A DNA stretch of 64,000 nt from CAIZQW01 sp942493055. GTDB taxonomy: Bacteria > Verrucomicrobiota > Kiritimatiellia > RFP12 > UBA1067. The notes below the pieces were generated by a model that did no database searches, was not told the origin of the DNA, and was given only the letters and a program-made list of their open reading frames with translations. Where the stretch lies: the NCBI GenBank assembly GCA_942493055.1, contig OW818680.1, positions 62,001 through 126,000 of the forward strand, in the 5' to 3' direction. Made by a program: the position numbers and the translations under genes. Of the stretch, positions 23,297 to 32,671 are shown one piece after another (the first letter of the stretch is position 1; each line of letters begins with the position of its first letter).

Positions 23297-24541
23297 TTAC
23301 TTGTTGCTGAGCGCTGCCACGCCGGGGAGTTCCTTGCCTTCGAGGTACTCGAGGGAGGCGCCGCCGCCGGTGGAGATGTGGGTCATCTTAGGAGCGAGGC
23401 CGCTCTTGTTGACTGCGCTGACGCTGTCGCCGCCGCCGATGATGGAGACGGAGCCGCTGTCTGCGACTGCCTGGCAAACGCCGGTGGTGCCTGCTGCGAA
23501 CTTCTTCATTTCGAAGCAGCCCATCGGGCCATTCCAGACAACGGTCTTGGCGCCCTTGATCGCCGCTGCATAGTTCGCCGTGGTCTTCGGGCCGATGTCA
23601 AGTGCCATCCAGCCAGCCGGGATGTCGTTGCCGACTATCTGCGTGTTGGCTTCGGGATCAAACTTGTCTGCTGCCACGTTGTCGACCGGCAGGAGGAACT
23701 GCTTGCCATTGGCCTTGGCCTTGGCAATCATGGCGTTTGCGTAGTCGAGCTGGTCGAGTTCGCAGAGCGAGTTGCCGACATCGTGTCCCATGGCCTTGAG
23801 GAAGGTGTATGCCATACCGCCGCCGATGATCAACGTGTCGACCTTGTCGAGCAGGTTGTTCACGACTGCGAGTTTGTCCGAAACCTTTGCGCCACCGAGG
23901 ATGGCGACGAAGGGGCGGACAGGGTTCTCGACTGCGCCACCCAGATATTCGATCTCCTTCTCCATCAGGAAGCCGGAGACGTTCTCCGTCATGTATTTGC
24001 AGATGACGGCTGTTGACGCGTGTGCGCGGTGTGCGGAGCCGAAAGCGTCGTTGCAATAGATGTCGCCGTAGGAGGCGAGCTTCTGCGCGAGGACCTTCTG
24101 CTTCTCCTTGAGCGCGGCCTTCTTCTCCTTGTACTCTTCATCGCTCATCTCGTCGGTCTTCTTGACCTTGCCCTCTTCTTCTTTGTAGAAGCGGGTGTTT
24201 TCGAGCATCACGATGCCGCCGGGCTGGAGTGCTGCGACTTCAGCGTCTGCGTTTGCGCAATCAGGAGCAAAGACGACAGGCTTGCCGAGCATCTTCGCGA
24301 GATAGTCAGAGACGAGCTTCAGCGAGAAGTCCGCTTCATAGCCCTTGCCTTTGGGACGGCCCAGGTGGCTCATCAGCACGAGTGAACCGCCCTGTTCCAG
24401 GACATAATTGATGGAGGGCAAAGCTCCCTTGATACGGGTATCGTCGGTGATGACACCATCTTTAATCGGCACGTTGAAGTCAACGCGCATCACAACACGC
24501 TTGCCCTTGAGGCAGACGTCACGGAGTGTTTTCTTGCTCAT
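23297..24541 (-). CDS. pgk: Phosphoglycerate kinase
   Basis: The 414-residue enzyme catalyses 1,3-bisphosphoglycerate + ADP to 3-phosphoglycerate + ATP in glycolysis, in the cytoplasm. The frame is open further upstream, but ATG 24541 is preceded by GAAAGGAAACGACC and matches the family N-terminus. Visible motifs are MRVDFNVPIKDG (about 18-29), SHLGRPKGKG, ENTRFYKEEEG, NDAFGSAHRAHAS, LGGAKVSDKL, GGGMAYTFLKAMG, WNGPMGCFE and IIGGGDSVSA. A Lys/Glu-rich insert of about 25-30 residues (TDEMSDEEYKEKKAALKEKQ, about 129-148) sits between the RF and the AFG motifs, lengthening the N-domain relative to most bacterial PGKs. It has its own promoter and terminator. Confidence 0.97.
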   Translation of the reverse strand: MSKKTLRDVCLKGKRVVMRVDFNVPIKDGVITDDTRIKGALPSINYVLEQGGSLVLMSHLGRPKGKGYEADFSLKLVSDYLAKMLGKPVVFAPDCANADAEVAALQPGGIVMLENTRFYKEEEGKVKKTDEMSDEEYKEKKAALKEKQKVLAQKLASYGDIYCNDAFGSAHRAHASTAVICKYMTENVSGFLMEKEIEYLGGAVENPVRPFVAILGGAKVSDKLAVVNNLLDKVDTLIIGGGMAYTFLKAMGHDVGNSLCELDQLDYANAMIAKAKANGKQFLLPVDNVAADKFDPEANTQIVGNDIPAGWMALDIGPKTTANYAAAIKGAKTVVWNGPMGCFEMKKFAAGTTGVCQAVADSGSVSIIGGGDSVSAVNKSGLAPKMTHISTGGGASLEYLEGKELPGVAALSNK

Positions 24542-24574
24542 AGTTGGTCGTTTCCTTTCAAAAAAAGAGCCGCA

Positions 24575-24603
24575 ATTATACGCGTTTGAGGGCCGTTTGT
24601 CCA
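24575..24603 (-). promoter_or_regulatory. pgk promoter
   Basis: On the minus strand TGGACA (24603-24598) and TATAAT (24580-24575) are separated by exactly 17 nt, close to the sigma70 consensus. The pgk start lies 33 nt after the -10. Confidence 0.75.
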
Positions 24604-24712
24604 GTTTGGGGTAGGGTGCCGCGCCTATTTTTTTACCTCTGCTTGACACCCCCTTCCTGTTTTGGCATCCTTAACAGCCTAAAGTAATTCATATTAATCA
24701 GGGGGATTTAAA

Positions 24713-25561
24713 ATGAAGGTTAGCCCGTTATTGTTTGTTCTCTTCACGGGGTTGCTGTATGGGAGCGCAGGCTTGGCTGCTGGGCCTCAGGAGGGGACGT
24801 TCCGTCTGGCGACGTTTAATATCCGCACACCGATCGACAAGCCGCCGAACGCCTGGACCTGCCGCGTGGACCGCGTACGCGCCCTGATTCAGCGACATGG
24901 CTTCGATATGATGGGCTTGCAGGAGGCTACGGAAAAACAGATCGATGACCTCCTGACGGAAGGGTGGGCGTATGTGGGCGTGGGCCGCGATGACGGCAAG
25001 CGCGGCGGCGAGGCCTCTTGTATATTTTATAAAAAGGCGCGCTTTGAAGTACTCGACAGCGGCACCTTCTGGCTCTCAGAGACCCCTGAAGTCGTAGGCT
25101 CTAAATCATGGGATACAGCCTGCCCGCGCATCTGCACATGGGCCCGCATGACGGACCGCAAAACAGGCAAGTCCTTTGTCTATTTCAATACGCATCTGGA
25201 CCACATGAGCCCCGCGGCACGCGAGCATGGCATGGCGCTGATCCTGAAGCGCATCAAGGCGGTCGACAAAGGGATTCCGATTTTGCTGACGGGCGACATG
25301 AATGCCGGCCCTGAGTCGAAACCAATCGCGCTTGCTAAGGAGGTGCTGCGAGATACATGCGCGCTATCGCGGACACCGCACACCGGCCCTGTCGCGACGA
25401 TCAACGGGTTTAAGTTTAACAAGAAAGCAACCGCATGCATCGACTACATTTTCGTCTCGACAGGCGTCAACGTCTTGACGCATGCCACGCTCGATGATTC
25501 GGAGAACGCGCTTTACCCGTCGGACCACTTTCCAGTCGTTGCGGAGCTTGCATTCGAGTAG
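24713..25561 (+). CDS. Secreted endonuclease/exonuclease/phosphatase family protein
   Basis: The 282-residue product has a signal peptide (MKVSPLLFVLFTGLLYGSAG) and all signature parts of the EEP fold: ATFNIRT (metal-binding Asn), MGLQEAT (catalytic Glu), FNTHLDHMS (catalytic His), LTGDMNAGPES (Asp/Asn), IDYIFVS and the closing SDHFPVVAEL. Members act as phosphodiesterases or phosphatases on nucleic acids, sphingomyelin or inositol phosphates. Export argues for an extracellular or periplasmic substrate. It diverges from pgk. A start-proximal GGGGGA may serve as ribosome-binding site. The fold is certain; the substrate is not. Confidence 0.9.
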   Translation: MKVSPLLFVLFTGLLYGSAGLAAGPQEGTFRLATFNIRTPIDKPPNAWTCRVDRVRALIQRHGFDMMGLQEATEKQIDDLLTEGWAYVGVGRDDGKRGGEASCIFYKKARFEVLDSGTFWLSETPEVVGSKSWDTACPRICTWARMTDRKTGKSFVYFNTHLDHMSPAAREHGMALILKRIKAVDKGIPILLTGDMNAGPESKPIALAKEVLRDTCALSRTPHTGPVATINGFKFNKKATACIDYIFVSTGVNVLTHATLDDSENALYPSDHFPVVAELAFE

Positions 25562-25590
25562 GGGGGGGATGGCGAATGGTAACTGTTGAG

Positions 25591-25750
25591 GGGAATAATG
25601 GAATGGTGGAATCTTGGAATATTGAAAGAAGTCGCTGTCGGGAGGGACGAGCGTCTGCTCGTCCTAGGCACGCAGACGCGTGCCCCTCCCATAGCTGGTA
25701 TCCCGTCTCTCCCCCAACATTCCACCATTCCCATATTCCAATATTCCAGT
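25591..25750. repeat. Family C palindromic repeat, copy 2
   Basis: GGAATAATGGAATGG arms face ATTCCACCATTCC arms. The inner cassette is GGGAGGGACGAGCGTCTGCT ... GCACGCAGACGCGTGC. It lies between the EEP and heparinase-like genes. Confidence 0.8.
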
Positions 25751-25775
25751 GAAGTTATAGGCAGGAACTAGATTT

Positions 25776-27641
25776 ATGAAAATTCTGACGAAGCAATTAT
25801 CACTCGTGGCGCTTGCACTCTCTGCGTCACTGTTTGTTGAAGCGGCAAGTAAAGGGACAGTACATGAGAACGCCTTGCCGATATCGCCGCCGGATAAGAT
25901 TCTTTCAACATTACACGCGGGCCATCCACGGATCATGGTGGATGCAAAGACGTTTGACGCAGTCAAAGCGTCAGTCGATAAAGGCGGCTTGCCAGCACGC
26001 CTTTACGGGGCGGTCAAGAAGTCTGCTGACAAGACGCTGACTGCTCCGGTCTCGATCTACGAGAAGCCGGATGGCAAGCGGCTTCTGAGTGTGAGCCGTC
26101 GCGTGCTTGAGCGGGTCAGTGAGTTGGCGTTGGTCGCACGCGTAGAGCGCGACCCGCGCTATGTGGAGCGTGCGTGGAAGGAACTGGAGGCTGCCGCGCG
26201 CTTCCCGGATTGGAATCCGGCGCATTTCCTCGATACTGCTGAGATGACTCATGCCTTTGCGCTGGGCTATGACTGGCTCTATGACCACTGGACTGAAGAT
26301 CAGCGGCGTATTTTGCAGGACGCAATTTTGCAGAAGGGGTTGAACGCGGGACTCAAGGTGTATGCCAGCAAGAAGGGGTGGCATACAAATGAGAATAACT
26401 GGAACCAGGTCTGCAACGGAGGCCTCATCAGCGGCGCATTGGCCATCGCGGATGTCGAGCCCAAGGTGGCAGGACGCATCGTCTGGGAGGCGATACAGAG
26501 CGTGCCGCTGGCCATGCGCCACTACGAGCCGGACGGCGCAGGCTCCGAAGGGGTCACGTACTGGAGCTATGCCGCACGTTATAACATTGCCTTGCTCTCC
26601 TCACTCCAGACTGCGCTCGGCACAGATTTCGGCTTGTCGAAGGTCGGCGCCTTTGGTCCGAGCGGCTACTATCAGATCTACATGAGCGGCGCAGGACGCA
26701 TCTCCTTCGATTTTGCGGACTGCGGACGTTCGAGCGTCTCCACACCCCAGCACTTCTGGATGGCTCGCCAGTATGATGTGCCTGCATTTAGCTGGTTTAG
26801 GCTCTCAGCGTTGGAGGCCGAGCAGAAGCAAGGCGGGCTTTGGGATTTGCTCTGGCTGGATACGCGCGGCAAGGATATGGATGTCAAGTCGCTCCCGCTC
26901 GATAAACACTTCCGTGGTTCAGAGTGCGCGGTGTTACGGACGTCCTGGGAAACGAATGCGTTGATCGTCGGGATTCAGGCAGGGGACTCGATGAACTTGG
27001 GTGGCCATCGCCACCTTGACTTGGGAAGCTTTATTGTGGATGCCCTGGGTGAACGCTGGATCACGGACTCTGGCACGGAGCATGAAACCTATATGACGCA
27101 TCAGCACAAGAATCCTCGCCATGCGTATTACCGGGTACGAGCAGAGGGGCACAATGTGCCGGTGCTGAATCCGAGCAAAGAGCCTGATCAAAATCCAAAG
27201 GCGATTGCGAAGATTACGCGCTTTGTATCCGAACCGAAGCAGGCTCTAACGACAGTCGATCTCACCGAGGCCTATCAGCCTCATGCCTCGCGCGTACTCA
27301 GGACTTTTACATTGCAGGAGCGCAAACGTTTATTGGTCACCGATGAAATCAGTGCGACCAACCCTTCAGATTTATGGTGGTTCCTCCACACCGAGGCGAA
27401 AATCAAGATGACAGAGGACAAGCGTACGGCCACGCTGAATCAGAATGGGAAGAGCTTCACTGTGCGACTTGAAGAGCCTAAGGAAGGAACGTTCTCGGTG
27501 ATGGAGTGTAAGCCGTTGCCTTCGTCACCGAATCCTGAGAAGCAGGCAAGCAATGGCAAGCGGCAGAAGCTTGCCCTGCACCTGAGCGGTGTTCAAACCA
27601 CCCGCGTTCAAGTCTTGATGGAAGCTGTCTCTGGCCTCTAG
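25776..27641 (+). CDS. Heparinase II/III-family polysaccharide lyase-like protein, secreted
   Basis: The 621-residue product has a signal peptide (MKILTKQLSLVALALSASLFVEA). The first part (about 45-330) is an (alpha/alpha) toroid: HPRIMVDAKTFDAVKASV, ALGYDWLYDHWTEDQR, NENNWNQVCNGG and EGVTYWSYAARYN, the last two matching conserved active-site-lining motifs. The second part is a beta-sandwich with GGHRHLDLGSFIVDALGERW, the heparinase II/III signature region (His and surrounding residues), and a later DEI-type strand (LLVTDEISAT). Such enzymes cleave uronate-containing glycans by beta-elimination; alginate, heparin-like and other uronates are all possible. A family C repeat separates it from the EEP gene. 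Confidence 0.85.
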   Translation: MKILTKQLSLVALALSASLFVEAASKGTVHENALPISPPDKILSTLHAGHPRIMVDAKTFDAVKASVDKGGLPARLYGAVKKSADKTLTAPVSIYEKPDGKRLLSVSRRVLERVSELALVARVERDPRYVERAWKELEAAARFPDWNPAHFLDTAEMTHAFALGYDWLYDHWTEDQRRILQDAILQKGLNAGLKVYASKKGWHTNENNWNQVCNGGLISGALAIADVEPKVAGRIVWEAIQSVPLAMRHYEPDGAGSEGVTYWSYAARYNIALLSSLQTALGTDFGLSKVGAFGPSGYYQIYMSGAGRISFDFADCGRSSVSTPQHFWMARQYDVPAFSWFRLSALEAEQKQGGLWDLLWLDTRGKDMDVKSLPLDKHFRGSECAVLRTSWETNALIVGIQAGDSMNLGGHRHLDLGSFIVDALGERWITDSGTEHETYMTHQHKNPRHAYYRVRAEGHNVPVLNPSKEPDQNPKAIAKITRFVSEPKQALTTVDLTEAYQPHASRVLRTFTLQERKRLLVTDEISATNPSDLWWFLHTEAKIKMTEDKRTATLNQNGKSFTVRLEEPKEGTFSVMECKPLPSSPNPEKQASNGKRQKLALHLSGVQTTRVQVLMEAVSGL

Positions 27642-27677
27642 TTCATGCAAGGGTGTGTGTCGAATCAAAATGCCTGA

Positions 27678-27785
27678 TTTTGGAGTGCGGTGGCAAGCGG
27701 TATTCCGCGCGACACCGCTTTTGCTTTGCTTGGTCCGGAAAGCGGTGCCGCTCCGGCTACTGCCGGTTTGTCACCGCACTCCAAA
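27678..27785. repeat. TTTTGGAGTGCGGTG-ended palindromic element (family D), copy 1
   Basis: The terminal inverted repeats are TTTGGAGTGCGGTG and CACCGCACTCCAAA. Inside is a nested hairpin of AAGCGGTATTCCGCGCGACA and GAAAGCGGTGCCGC type. Related copies are at 47064-47170 and 52633-52743. Confidence 0.8.
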
Positions 27786-27821
27786 GTGAGACCCCATTTG
27801 AGAGACCTCGTAATCTGGACT

Positions 27822-28700
27822 CTAGCCTCTACTGCGCACAAAGGCACTTTGCCCCTCTTCGTGGTAGGAACTGCGGACAAGCGGTTCGCTGGCGACAAAG
27901 TTAAAGCCGAGGGCGTAAGCCTTGTCGCGAATCTGCTCGAACTCAGAGGGTTCGACATAACGCGCCACAGGCTCATGGCGCGGACTCGGCTGGAGATATT
28001 GTCCGGCATAAAAGATATGGCATCCAGCCTCTCGCGCATCGCGCAGGACCGCTTCGATCTCGTCCATGGTTTCGCCAAGCCCCAGCATGAGGCTTGTCTT
28101 GGTGATCAGACCGGCAGCGGAGGCTTGCTTGAGTACGGAGAGTGATCTGGCATAATCTGCTTCTGCACGGACGTGAGGGTAGAGGCGGGGCACGGTCTCC
28201 AGATTATGTCCGAAGACTTCCGGCTTGGCTTGGATGACTGTATCAATGGCTGCAGGATCGCCGCCGAAATCAGGGACGAGCACTTCAACGAGAATGCCAG
28301 GCACAGCCTCATGAAGGGCGCGAATGGTCTCAGCCCAAAGCGCCGCGCCGCCGTCCGGCAGATCATCGCGCGTGACAGAGGTGATGACCACCTCCTTCAA
28401 CTGCGTGTCTCGCACAGCGGCTGCTACTCGGGCAGGCTCTTGAAGATCAGGCGGCAGCACGGTGCGCTTGTCGACGTTACAGAATCTACAACCGCGCGTA
28501 CAGCGGTCGCCGAGAATGAGCAGGGTGGCGCGTCCATGCGCCCAGCACCGGCCCTTGTTGGGGCAGAGGGCTTCCTCGCAGACGGTGTGGAGCCCGTGCG
28601 CTCGCAAACGCTCCTCTGTCGCTTGGAAGAGTCCAGTCTGGGTTCCGAGACGGACTCGGAGCCATGGCGGTTTGCAACCTGTTTGTGGTTTTGGGTTCAT
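27822..28700 (-). CDS. lipA: Lipoyl synthase
   Basis: The 292-residue radical SAM enzyme inserts two sulfur atoms into protein-bound octanoyl groups to make lipoyl cofactor. The auxiliary cluster ligands are in CEEALCPNKGRC (Cys41, 46, 52) and the radical SAM cluster in CTRGCRFC (67, 71, 74). TSVTRDDLPDGG, GHNLETVPRLY, KTSLMLGLGE, QYLQPSPRH and the C-terminal RSSYHE (Ser ligand of the auxiliary cluster) are all present. Lipoyl cofactor serves 2-oxoacid dehydrogenase complexes, and an E1 gene for such a complex lies about 5 kb away. No lipB or lplA is adjacent. Family D repeat sequence abuts its 3' side. Confidence 0.97.
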   Translation of the reverse strand: MNPKPQTGCKPPWLRVRLGTQTGLFQATEERLRAHGLHTVCEEALCPNKGRCWAHGRATLLILGDRCTRGCRFCNVDKRTVLPPDLQEPARVAAAVRDTQLKEVVITSVTRDDLPDGGAALWAETIRALHEAVPGILVEVLVPDFGGDPAAIDTVIQAKPEVFGHNLETVPRLYPHVRAEADYARSLSVLKQASAAGLITKTSLMLGLGETMDEIEAVLRDAREAGCHIFYAGQYLQPSPRHEPVARYVEPSEFEQIRDKAYALGFNFVASEPLVRSSYHEEGQSAFVRSRG

Positions 28701-28894
28701 GTCTAATTCTTGCCATGTGGGTAGGGGTTTAGTTTTTGCCCACGAAACACACGAAATCCACGAAAAAGCATCGTATCATCTTTTGCGATAATCGCCGTGA
28801 GTGTTTGAAGATGTGTAATTATGCATGATCATCTGAACGGAGTCAAACAAAAGAACCCGGATGAAGCAGGGCTGGGGCGCATAGGCGTCCTCGC

Positions 28895-29165
28895 CCAATG
28901 CCACTAACTTTTCATGGCACGTCATGTTTTGTAGAAAAGGAAATAGACAATTCAAATACTTTTTCGCAAAGAACGCTATTTTGGGTGAAGGACGGCGTGC
29001 CTTCGCAAGCCCGTGGATACACGGGAGGCACAGCTCGTCCTTCACCCAGAGTCAATGCGTGATACTCAGGTGCTTGCACGAGATAAGCCCCGGCTGTATT
29101 CAGCCACTCGCGGGGGCTTTCCGTGCAAGCACCTCTCATCGCGATCTTCGCGTAAAACATTCTTT
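28895..29165 (-). repeat. Two-hairpin dispersed element, copy 2
   Basis: The left end carries GCCCAATGCCACTAACTTTT. Imperfect terminal inverted repeats (TTTTCGCAAAGAACGCTATT at 28961-28980, ATCGCGATCTTCGCGTAAAA at 29138-29157) enclose two hairpins. One at 28983-29047 has 12-nt perfect arms GGGTGAAGGACG/CGTCCTTCACCC. The other at 29074-29128 is the inverted equivalent of 1506-1560. The adjacent 28701-28894 stretch has a degenerate family E fragment (CCACGAAACACACGAAATCC) and no gene. Confidence 0.75.
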
Positions 29166-29210
29166 CTGTTCTTATGGCTGGCAGGGTGACAGGTTGACCG
29201 AGTGAGTCAA

Positions 29211-30170
29211 TCATGCTCCATTGATGACGTTGACTCTTTCGTTTCTCAGGAAAGCCTTCAGGTTGGCGACGGCTATTTGCATCAAGCGCTCGCGGGCATC
29301 ACGTGTGGCCCACGCAATATGGGGGGTGATGAAGCAGTTCTTTGCTGTGAGCAATGGACAATCCGGGGAGGGAGGTTCCTTGCTCAGGACATCGATCCCG
29401 GCTCCTGCGATACGTCCCTGATTCAGCGCGTCAGCCAACGCGGCTTCATCGATCAGAGGTCCTCGGCTGGTGTTCACGAAAAAGGCAGTGCTTTTCATCT
29501 GGCCGAGCAATGCTGCATTGACGAATCCCTGGTTCTGTTCGTTCAGCGGACAGTGCAGGCTTACAATATCGCTTTGTCGGAAAACAGACTCGAGATCCGT
29601 CATGACAATGCCTTCCGGCACGATAGAGGGAACGGAGCGATTATGCGCAAGGACGCGCATGCCGAAGGCCCGTGCCGCGGTTGCGACGGCTGATCCGATT
29701 TTACCCAGTCCGACAATCCCGATGGTCTTTCCCGCAAGCTCCATCAATGGAGTCTCCCAGTAGCAGAAATCCTTTGAGGTGCACCAGTTCCCCTTGCGGA
29801 CGCTCGTGCTGTGCTCAGCAACGTGATTGGTGAAGTTCAGGATATGAGCGAAGACCATTTGGGTGACGGAGTTCGTACTGTAGGCTGGCACATTCGTGAC
29901 CCAAACGCCATGGTGAGCCGCCGCTGTTGTGTCAACGACATTGTAGCCTGTAGCAAGCACCCCGATGTATTTCAGGCTGGGGAGTTGAGCAATGATCTCT
30001 TTGTTCAGAACGGTCTTGTTTGTGAGGAGGATTTCTGCGCCCTGTGCGCGCTCAATGGTTTCAGCGGGAAGCGTCCGTTCATAGATCGTGCAGTCTCCCA
30101 GACTCTGGAGTTCTGCCCATGACAGATCTCCGGGATTAATCGTGTGCCCATCAAGTACTACAATTCGCAT
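29211..30170 (-). CDS. D-2-hydroxyacid dehydrogenase (glycerate dehydrogenase-like)
   Basis: The frame extends further upstream, but ATG 30170 follows AGGAGAAAAA and starts with MRIVVLDGHTINPGDLSW, the usual beginning of glycerate dehydrogenase-like members, giving 319 residues. The NAD-binding motif GIVGLGKIGSAVA, the Arg region FVNTSRGPLIDE, the Glu region DVLSKEPPS and the catalytic His in FITPHIAW are present. The enzyme reduces 2-oxoacids such as hydroxypyruvate with NADH. The exact substrate cannot be fixed by sequence reading. The 30171-30440 gap before the divergent HEAT-like gene has no further gene that I can support. Confidence 0.9.
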   Translation of the reverse strand: MRIVVLDGHTINPGDLSWAELQSLGDCTIYERTLPAETIERAQGAEILLTNKTVLNKEIIAQLPSLKYIGVLATGYNVVDTTAAAHHGVWVTNVPAYSTNSVTQMVFAHILNFTNHVAEHSTSVRKGNWCTSKDFCYWETPLMELAGKTIGIVGLGKIGSAVATAARAFGMRVLAHNRSVPSIVPEGIVMTDLESVFRQSDIVSLHCPLNEQNQGFVNAALLGQMKSTAFFVNTSRGPLIDEAALADALNQGRIAGAGIDVLSKEPPSPDCPLLTAKNCFITPHIAWATRDARERLMQIAVANLKAFLRNERVNVINGA

Positions 30171-30440
30171 TTTTTCTCCTGTAAGATCAGCTTTGACGGG
30201 GTGCCGCGTAAAAGGCATCTCATTGATTTCCTGTTGGTTCATGTTCTTGCCCTCGTCACTACCATTTGTTGGGCATTAATTGTACTCCCCATAAGCGCGT
30301 ATTGCAACACAGTTGGTCTATTAACGGGAACTCTGAGTAAAAGACAAGCCTTGAGCCATGATTTTTCTCCTTCACAAAAAATCAGCTTGCTTTATGCGTC
30401 AGTAAGCGCAAAAATTTGAGATCAACTAACGAAAACAACA

Positions 30441-32108
30441 ATGAAACCTGAAATCACGGCTACCTTTTTAATAGTTGCGATTGCTTGGGCGACGGTGACG
30501 CCGCTCGACGCACGCGCTTACATGGTTGGTCCGCCGGAGGGATTGGCCAAGATGACTACGAACGCGGATCTTGTTTGCAAGGCGCGGATGATTTCCTTCA
30601 CGGTGATCACAAACGACGCTTTTCGTCCTCTTCCAGGTTTTGAGACACATGACACCTGTTTGGAACTAATCTCGACGTTGAAAGGCGCCGCGCCAAGTGC
30701 GTTCATTTCGTTTCTCCATTATGCTGCCAGTCCGCAGGGGATGTGGATGTATTCGCCCCAACACTACGAACTCGCAGCCGGGCAGTGTTATCTGATTTTT
30801 GCCACCAAGGCCGAACAGGGTAAGTTTCAACAGATCCGCAAGGCGCACACGGGCAAGGCGGACGAGGGGGTGATGCGCACGCTGGATCATCGGACGCTGC
30901 CCAACCTGTCGGTTAAGGACGCCCACTGGCTTGAACTCAATCGTCTGCTCAACGACACCGTCATGACGAACCAGATTTATGCTGTTCGACAACTGGATGC
31001 GCTGAGCAAGAAGAGCGGCCAGGAGTGGGATCACACGGATGATTTCCAGCGTGAGGCAGTATTGACGTGTCTGTGGCCGCTGGCCACCCACGCGAATGAT
31101 GAAGTTGCCCTTGCTGCGCTGAACTGTTTTTCGACCCGTGCGGAGGATGCTGTTCTAGTTGCTCCGTTCACGGACGGGCTTATCCAAATCGCTGGCAGTG
31201 GCGCGTCGATTCCGCGGCGTGTGGCCGCTATCGCAGCCTTCGCAGGTGCGAACTTCCCTGGGGTTAGCAAGGCGCTCCCCCAATGGCTAAGCGACCCCTC
31301 AGCGGATGTACGCCTTCAGGCCGTGATGCTGCTGCCGAATTTCGCAGGAGAATTCGCTGAACGCGCCTTGCGTGAACGAGCGTCGGATGCCTCGCCGAAT
31401 GTTCGGGCAGGCGTGGCAGACGCTATCGGGAACGGCAAAATGGTCTCCATGCTTTCCACGTTGCAGACGCTGTTGTCCGATCCGGTTGGACGTACGAATC
31501 CAGTTCCGCCGCTGACCATTGCCGAGGTGCAGTCAGGCGGACGGGTTTGGGGCAGCAACAATGGCGATGTCCACACCGCAGCCGGCTTTGCGTTGTTGAA
31601 GTTTGATGTTAGCAAGGTCGGCGATATTCTCAAGGCCAACCTAACCGATGAAGCATTCCGGCCAAACTATCTCTGCAAACTGGCCGAGACTGATTGCGCG
31701 CCCTGGCTCACGAATCTGGTGGAGGTGATGGAGTCGCGACGCATCCGAGTGGAGCAGGAAGTGGATGCCAGCGGCATTGCGCCTAAAGACAGACACAATT
31801 ATCTGAAAGCCCGTATGGTCCTCTCGGGCACATATCATAAATGCTGGCACATCATGGTTGGATATTTGAAAACTTTGTCGGCCGAATCGCTAGGCGAAGC
31901 CCACATGGAGCGATGTCTGCATGCGTTGGAAAATGCGGGAACCACGGGTTCGCAAGAGCCCGTAGCCTTGTATGAATTGTATCGCTCCAAAGGACTTCAC
32001 AAACGGGCCGCACAATTCCGACAGCAACACGGAAACGCATCCGTCGGTTACGACCTAGCACAGTATTTTGACCGTGTGGATGAACGCCTCCACCTGCCGC
32101 CGCCGTGA
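30441..32108 (+). CDS. Exported HEAT-like repeat protein, function unknown
   Basis: The 555-residue product has an N-terminal hydrophobic segment (FLIVAIAWATVTPLDARA) consistent with a signal peptide. Residues about 28-160 have a small beta-rich domain. The middle (about 190-345) has helical repeats of HEAT type (LPQWLSDPSADVRLQAVMLL, RASDASPNVRAGVADAIGNG). The last 150 residues are helical. No ribosome-binding site stands out. HEAT repeats point to protein binding. The gene diverges from the dehydrogenase gene, and nothing around it suggests a pathway. Confidence 0.65.
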   Translation: MKPEITATFLIVAIAWATVTPLDARAYMVGPPEGLAKMTTNADLVCKARMISFTVITNDAFRPLPGFETHDTCLELISTLKGAAPSAFISFLHYAASPQGMWMYSPQHYELAAGQCYLIFATKAEQGKFQQIRKAHTGKADEGVMRTLDHRTLPNLSVKDAHWLELNRLLNDTVMTNQIYAVRQLDALSKKSGQEWDHTDDFQREAVLTCLWPLATHANDEVALAALNCFSTRAEDAVLVAPFTDGLIQIAGSGASIPRRVAAIAAFAGANFPGVSKALPQWLSDPSADVRLQAVMLLPNFAGEFAERALRERASDASPNVRAGVADAIGNGKMVSMLSTLQTLLSDPVGRTNPVPPLTIAEVQSGGRVWGSNNGDVHTAAGFALLKFDVSKVGDILKANLTDEAFRPNYLCKLAETDCAPWLTNLVEVMESRRIRVEQEVDASGIAPKDRHNYLKARMVLSGTYHKCWHIMVGYLKTLSAESLGEAHMERCLHALENAGTTGSQEPVALYELYRSKGLHKRAAQFRQQHGNASVGYDLAQYFDRVDERLHLPPP

Positions 32109-32257
32109 GATTCATCTTAGAAATTGAGCAGCGAGATTCAAAATCTGCTTGCTTTGTCGAGCCAAAAGCGCAAAACTAAACCAACGGTTGGTTTAATAGC
32201 CAGCAAAAGATAGCTGAGCCATATTAAGCGTGAGTCAAAACAACGAAAGGTAATACG

Positions 32258-32533
32258 ATGAAGAAACAAATCAAAAGCATATCGATACTCCAAACGAGCA
32301 AGGTCATTGCTCTCTTCTATGTCCTAATATCTCTAATCTATACTTTCATTGGCGTCCTCATGGTTGCCTTTGGCTCTGGCCCAATAAAAGCCATGGGCGC
32401 AATCTATATTTTTATGCCACTTCTCATGGGCATCATCGGGTTCCTCATGATGCTGCTTTGCTGCTGGCTCTATAACGTCGTAGCCAAGTGGGTGGGAGGA
32501 ATCGAATTCACCGTTGAAGAAGTTGAGGAATAG
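32258..32533 (+). CDS. Small two-helix membrane protein (DUF3566-like)
   Basis: The product has 91 residues: a short N-terminus (SISILQTSKVIALFYVL), two hydrophobic helices (about 16-40 and 46-70) and the ending LYNVVAKWVGGIEFTVEEVE. The SxxQTxKI...YN.VAKW.GGIE pattern is shared by a family of small membrane proteins usually listed near DUF3566. AACGAAAGG upstream can act as ribosome-binding site. Function unknown. Confidence 0.7.
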   Translation: MKKQIKSISILQTSKVIALFYVLISLIYTFIGVLMVAFGSGPIKAMGAIYIFMPLLMGIIGFLMMLLCCWLYNVVAKWVGGIEFTVEEVEE

Positions 32534-32564
32534 ACCGCTTCGCCCTAAAAGCCTGCTCGTAAGA

Positions 32565-32629
32565 CACTGGGAGAACAGGCATCTTGCCTGTTCGTGGAAT
32601 GCATAGGCAGGATGCCTGTGCTCCCAGTG
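32565..32629. repeat. Family A palindromic repeat, single copy
   Basis: CACTGGGAG and CTCCCAGTG arms enclose the inverted pairs AACAGGCAT..TGCCTGTT and GCATAGGCAGGATGCCTGTG. It lies between two small genes on the same strand. Confidence 0.75.
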
Positions 32630-32671
32630 ACGTTTAGCTTTTCTGTCCACTGAAATTCGGAAATTGAACTG

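Noticed and set aside
23282..24016. Plus-strand frame of 244 codons
   Set aside because: It is antisense to pgk; the pgk motifs, promoter and terminator settle the strand.
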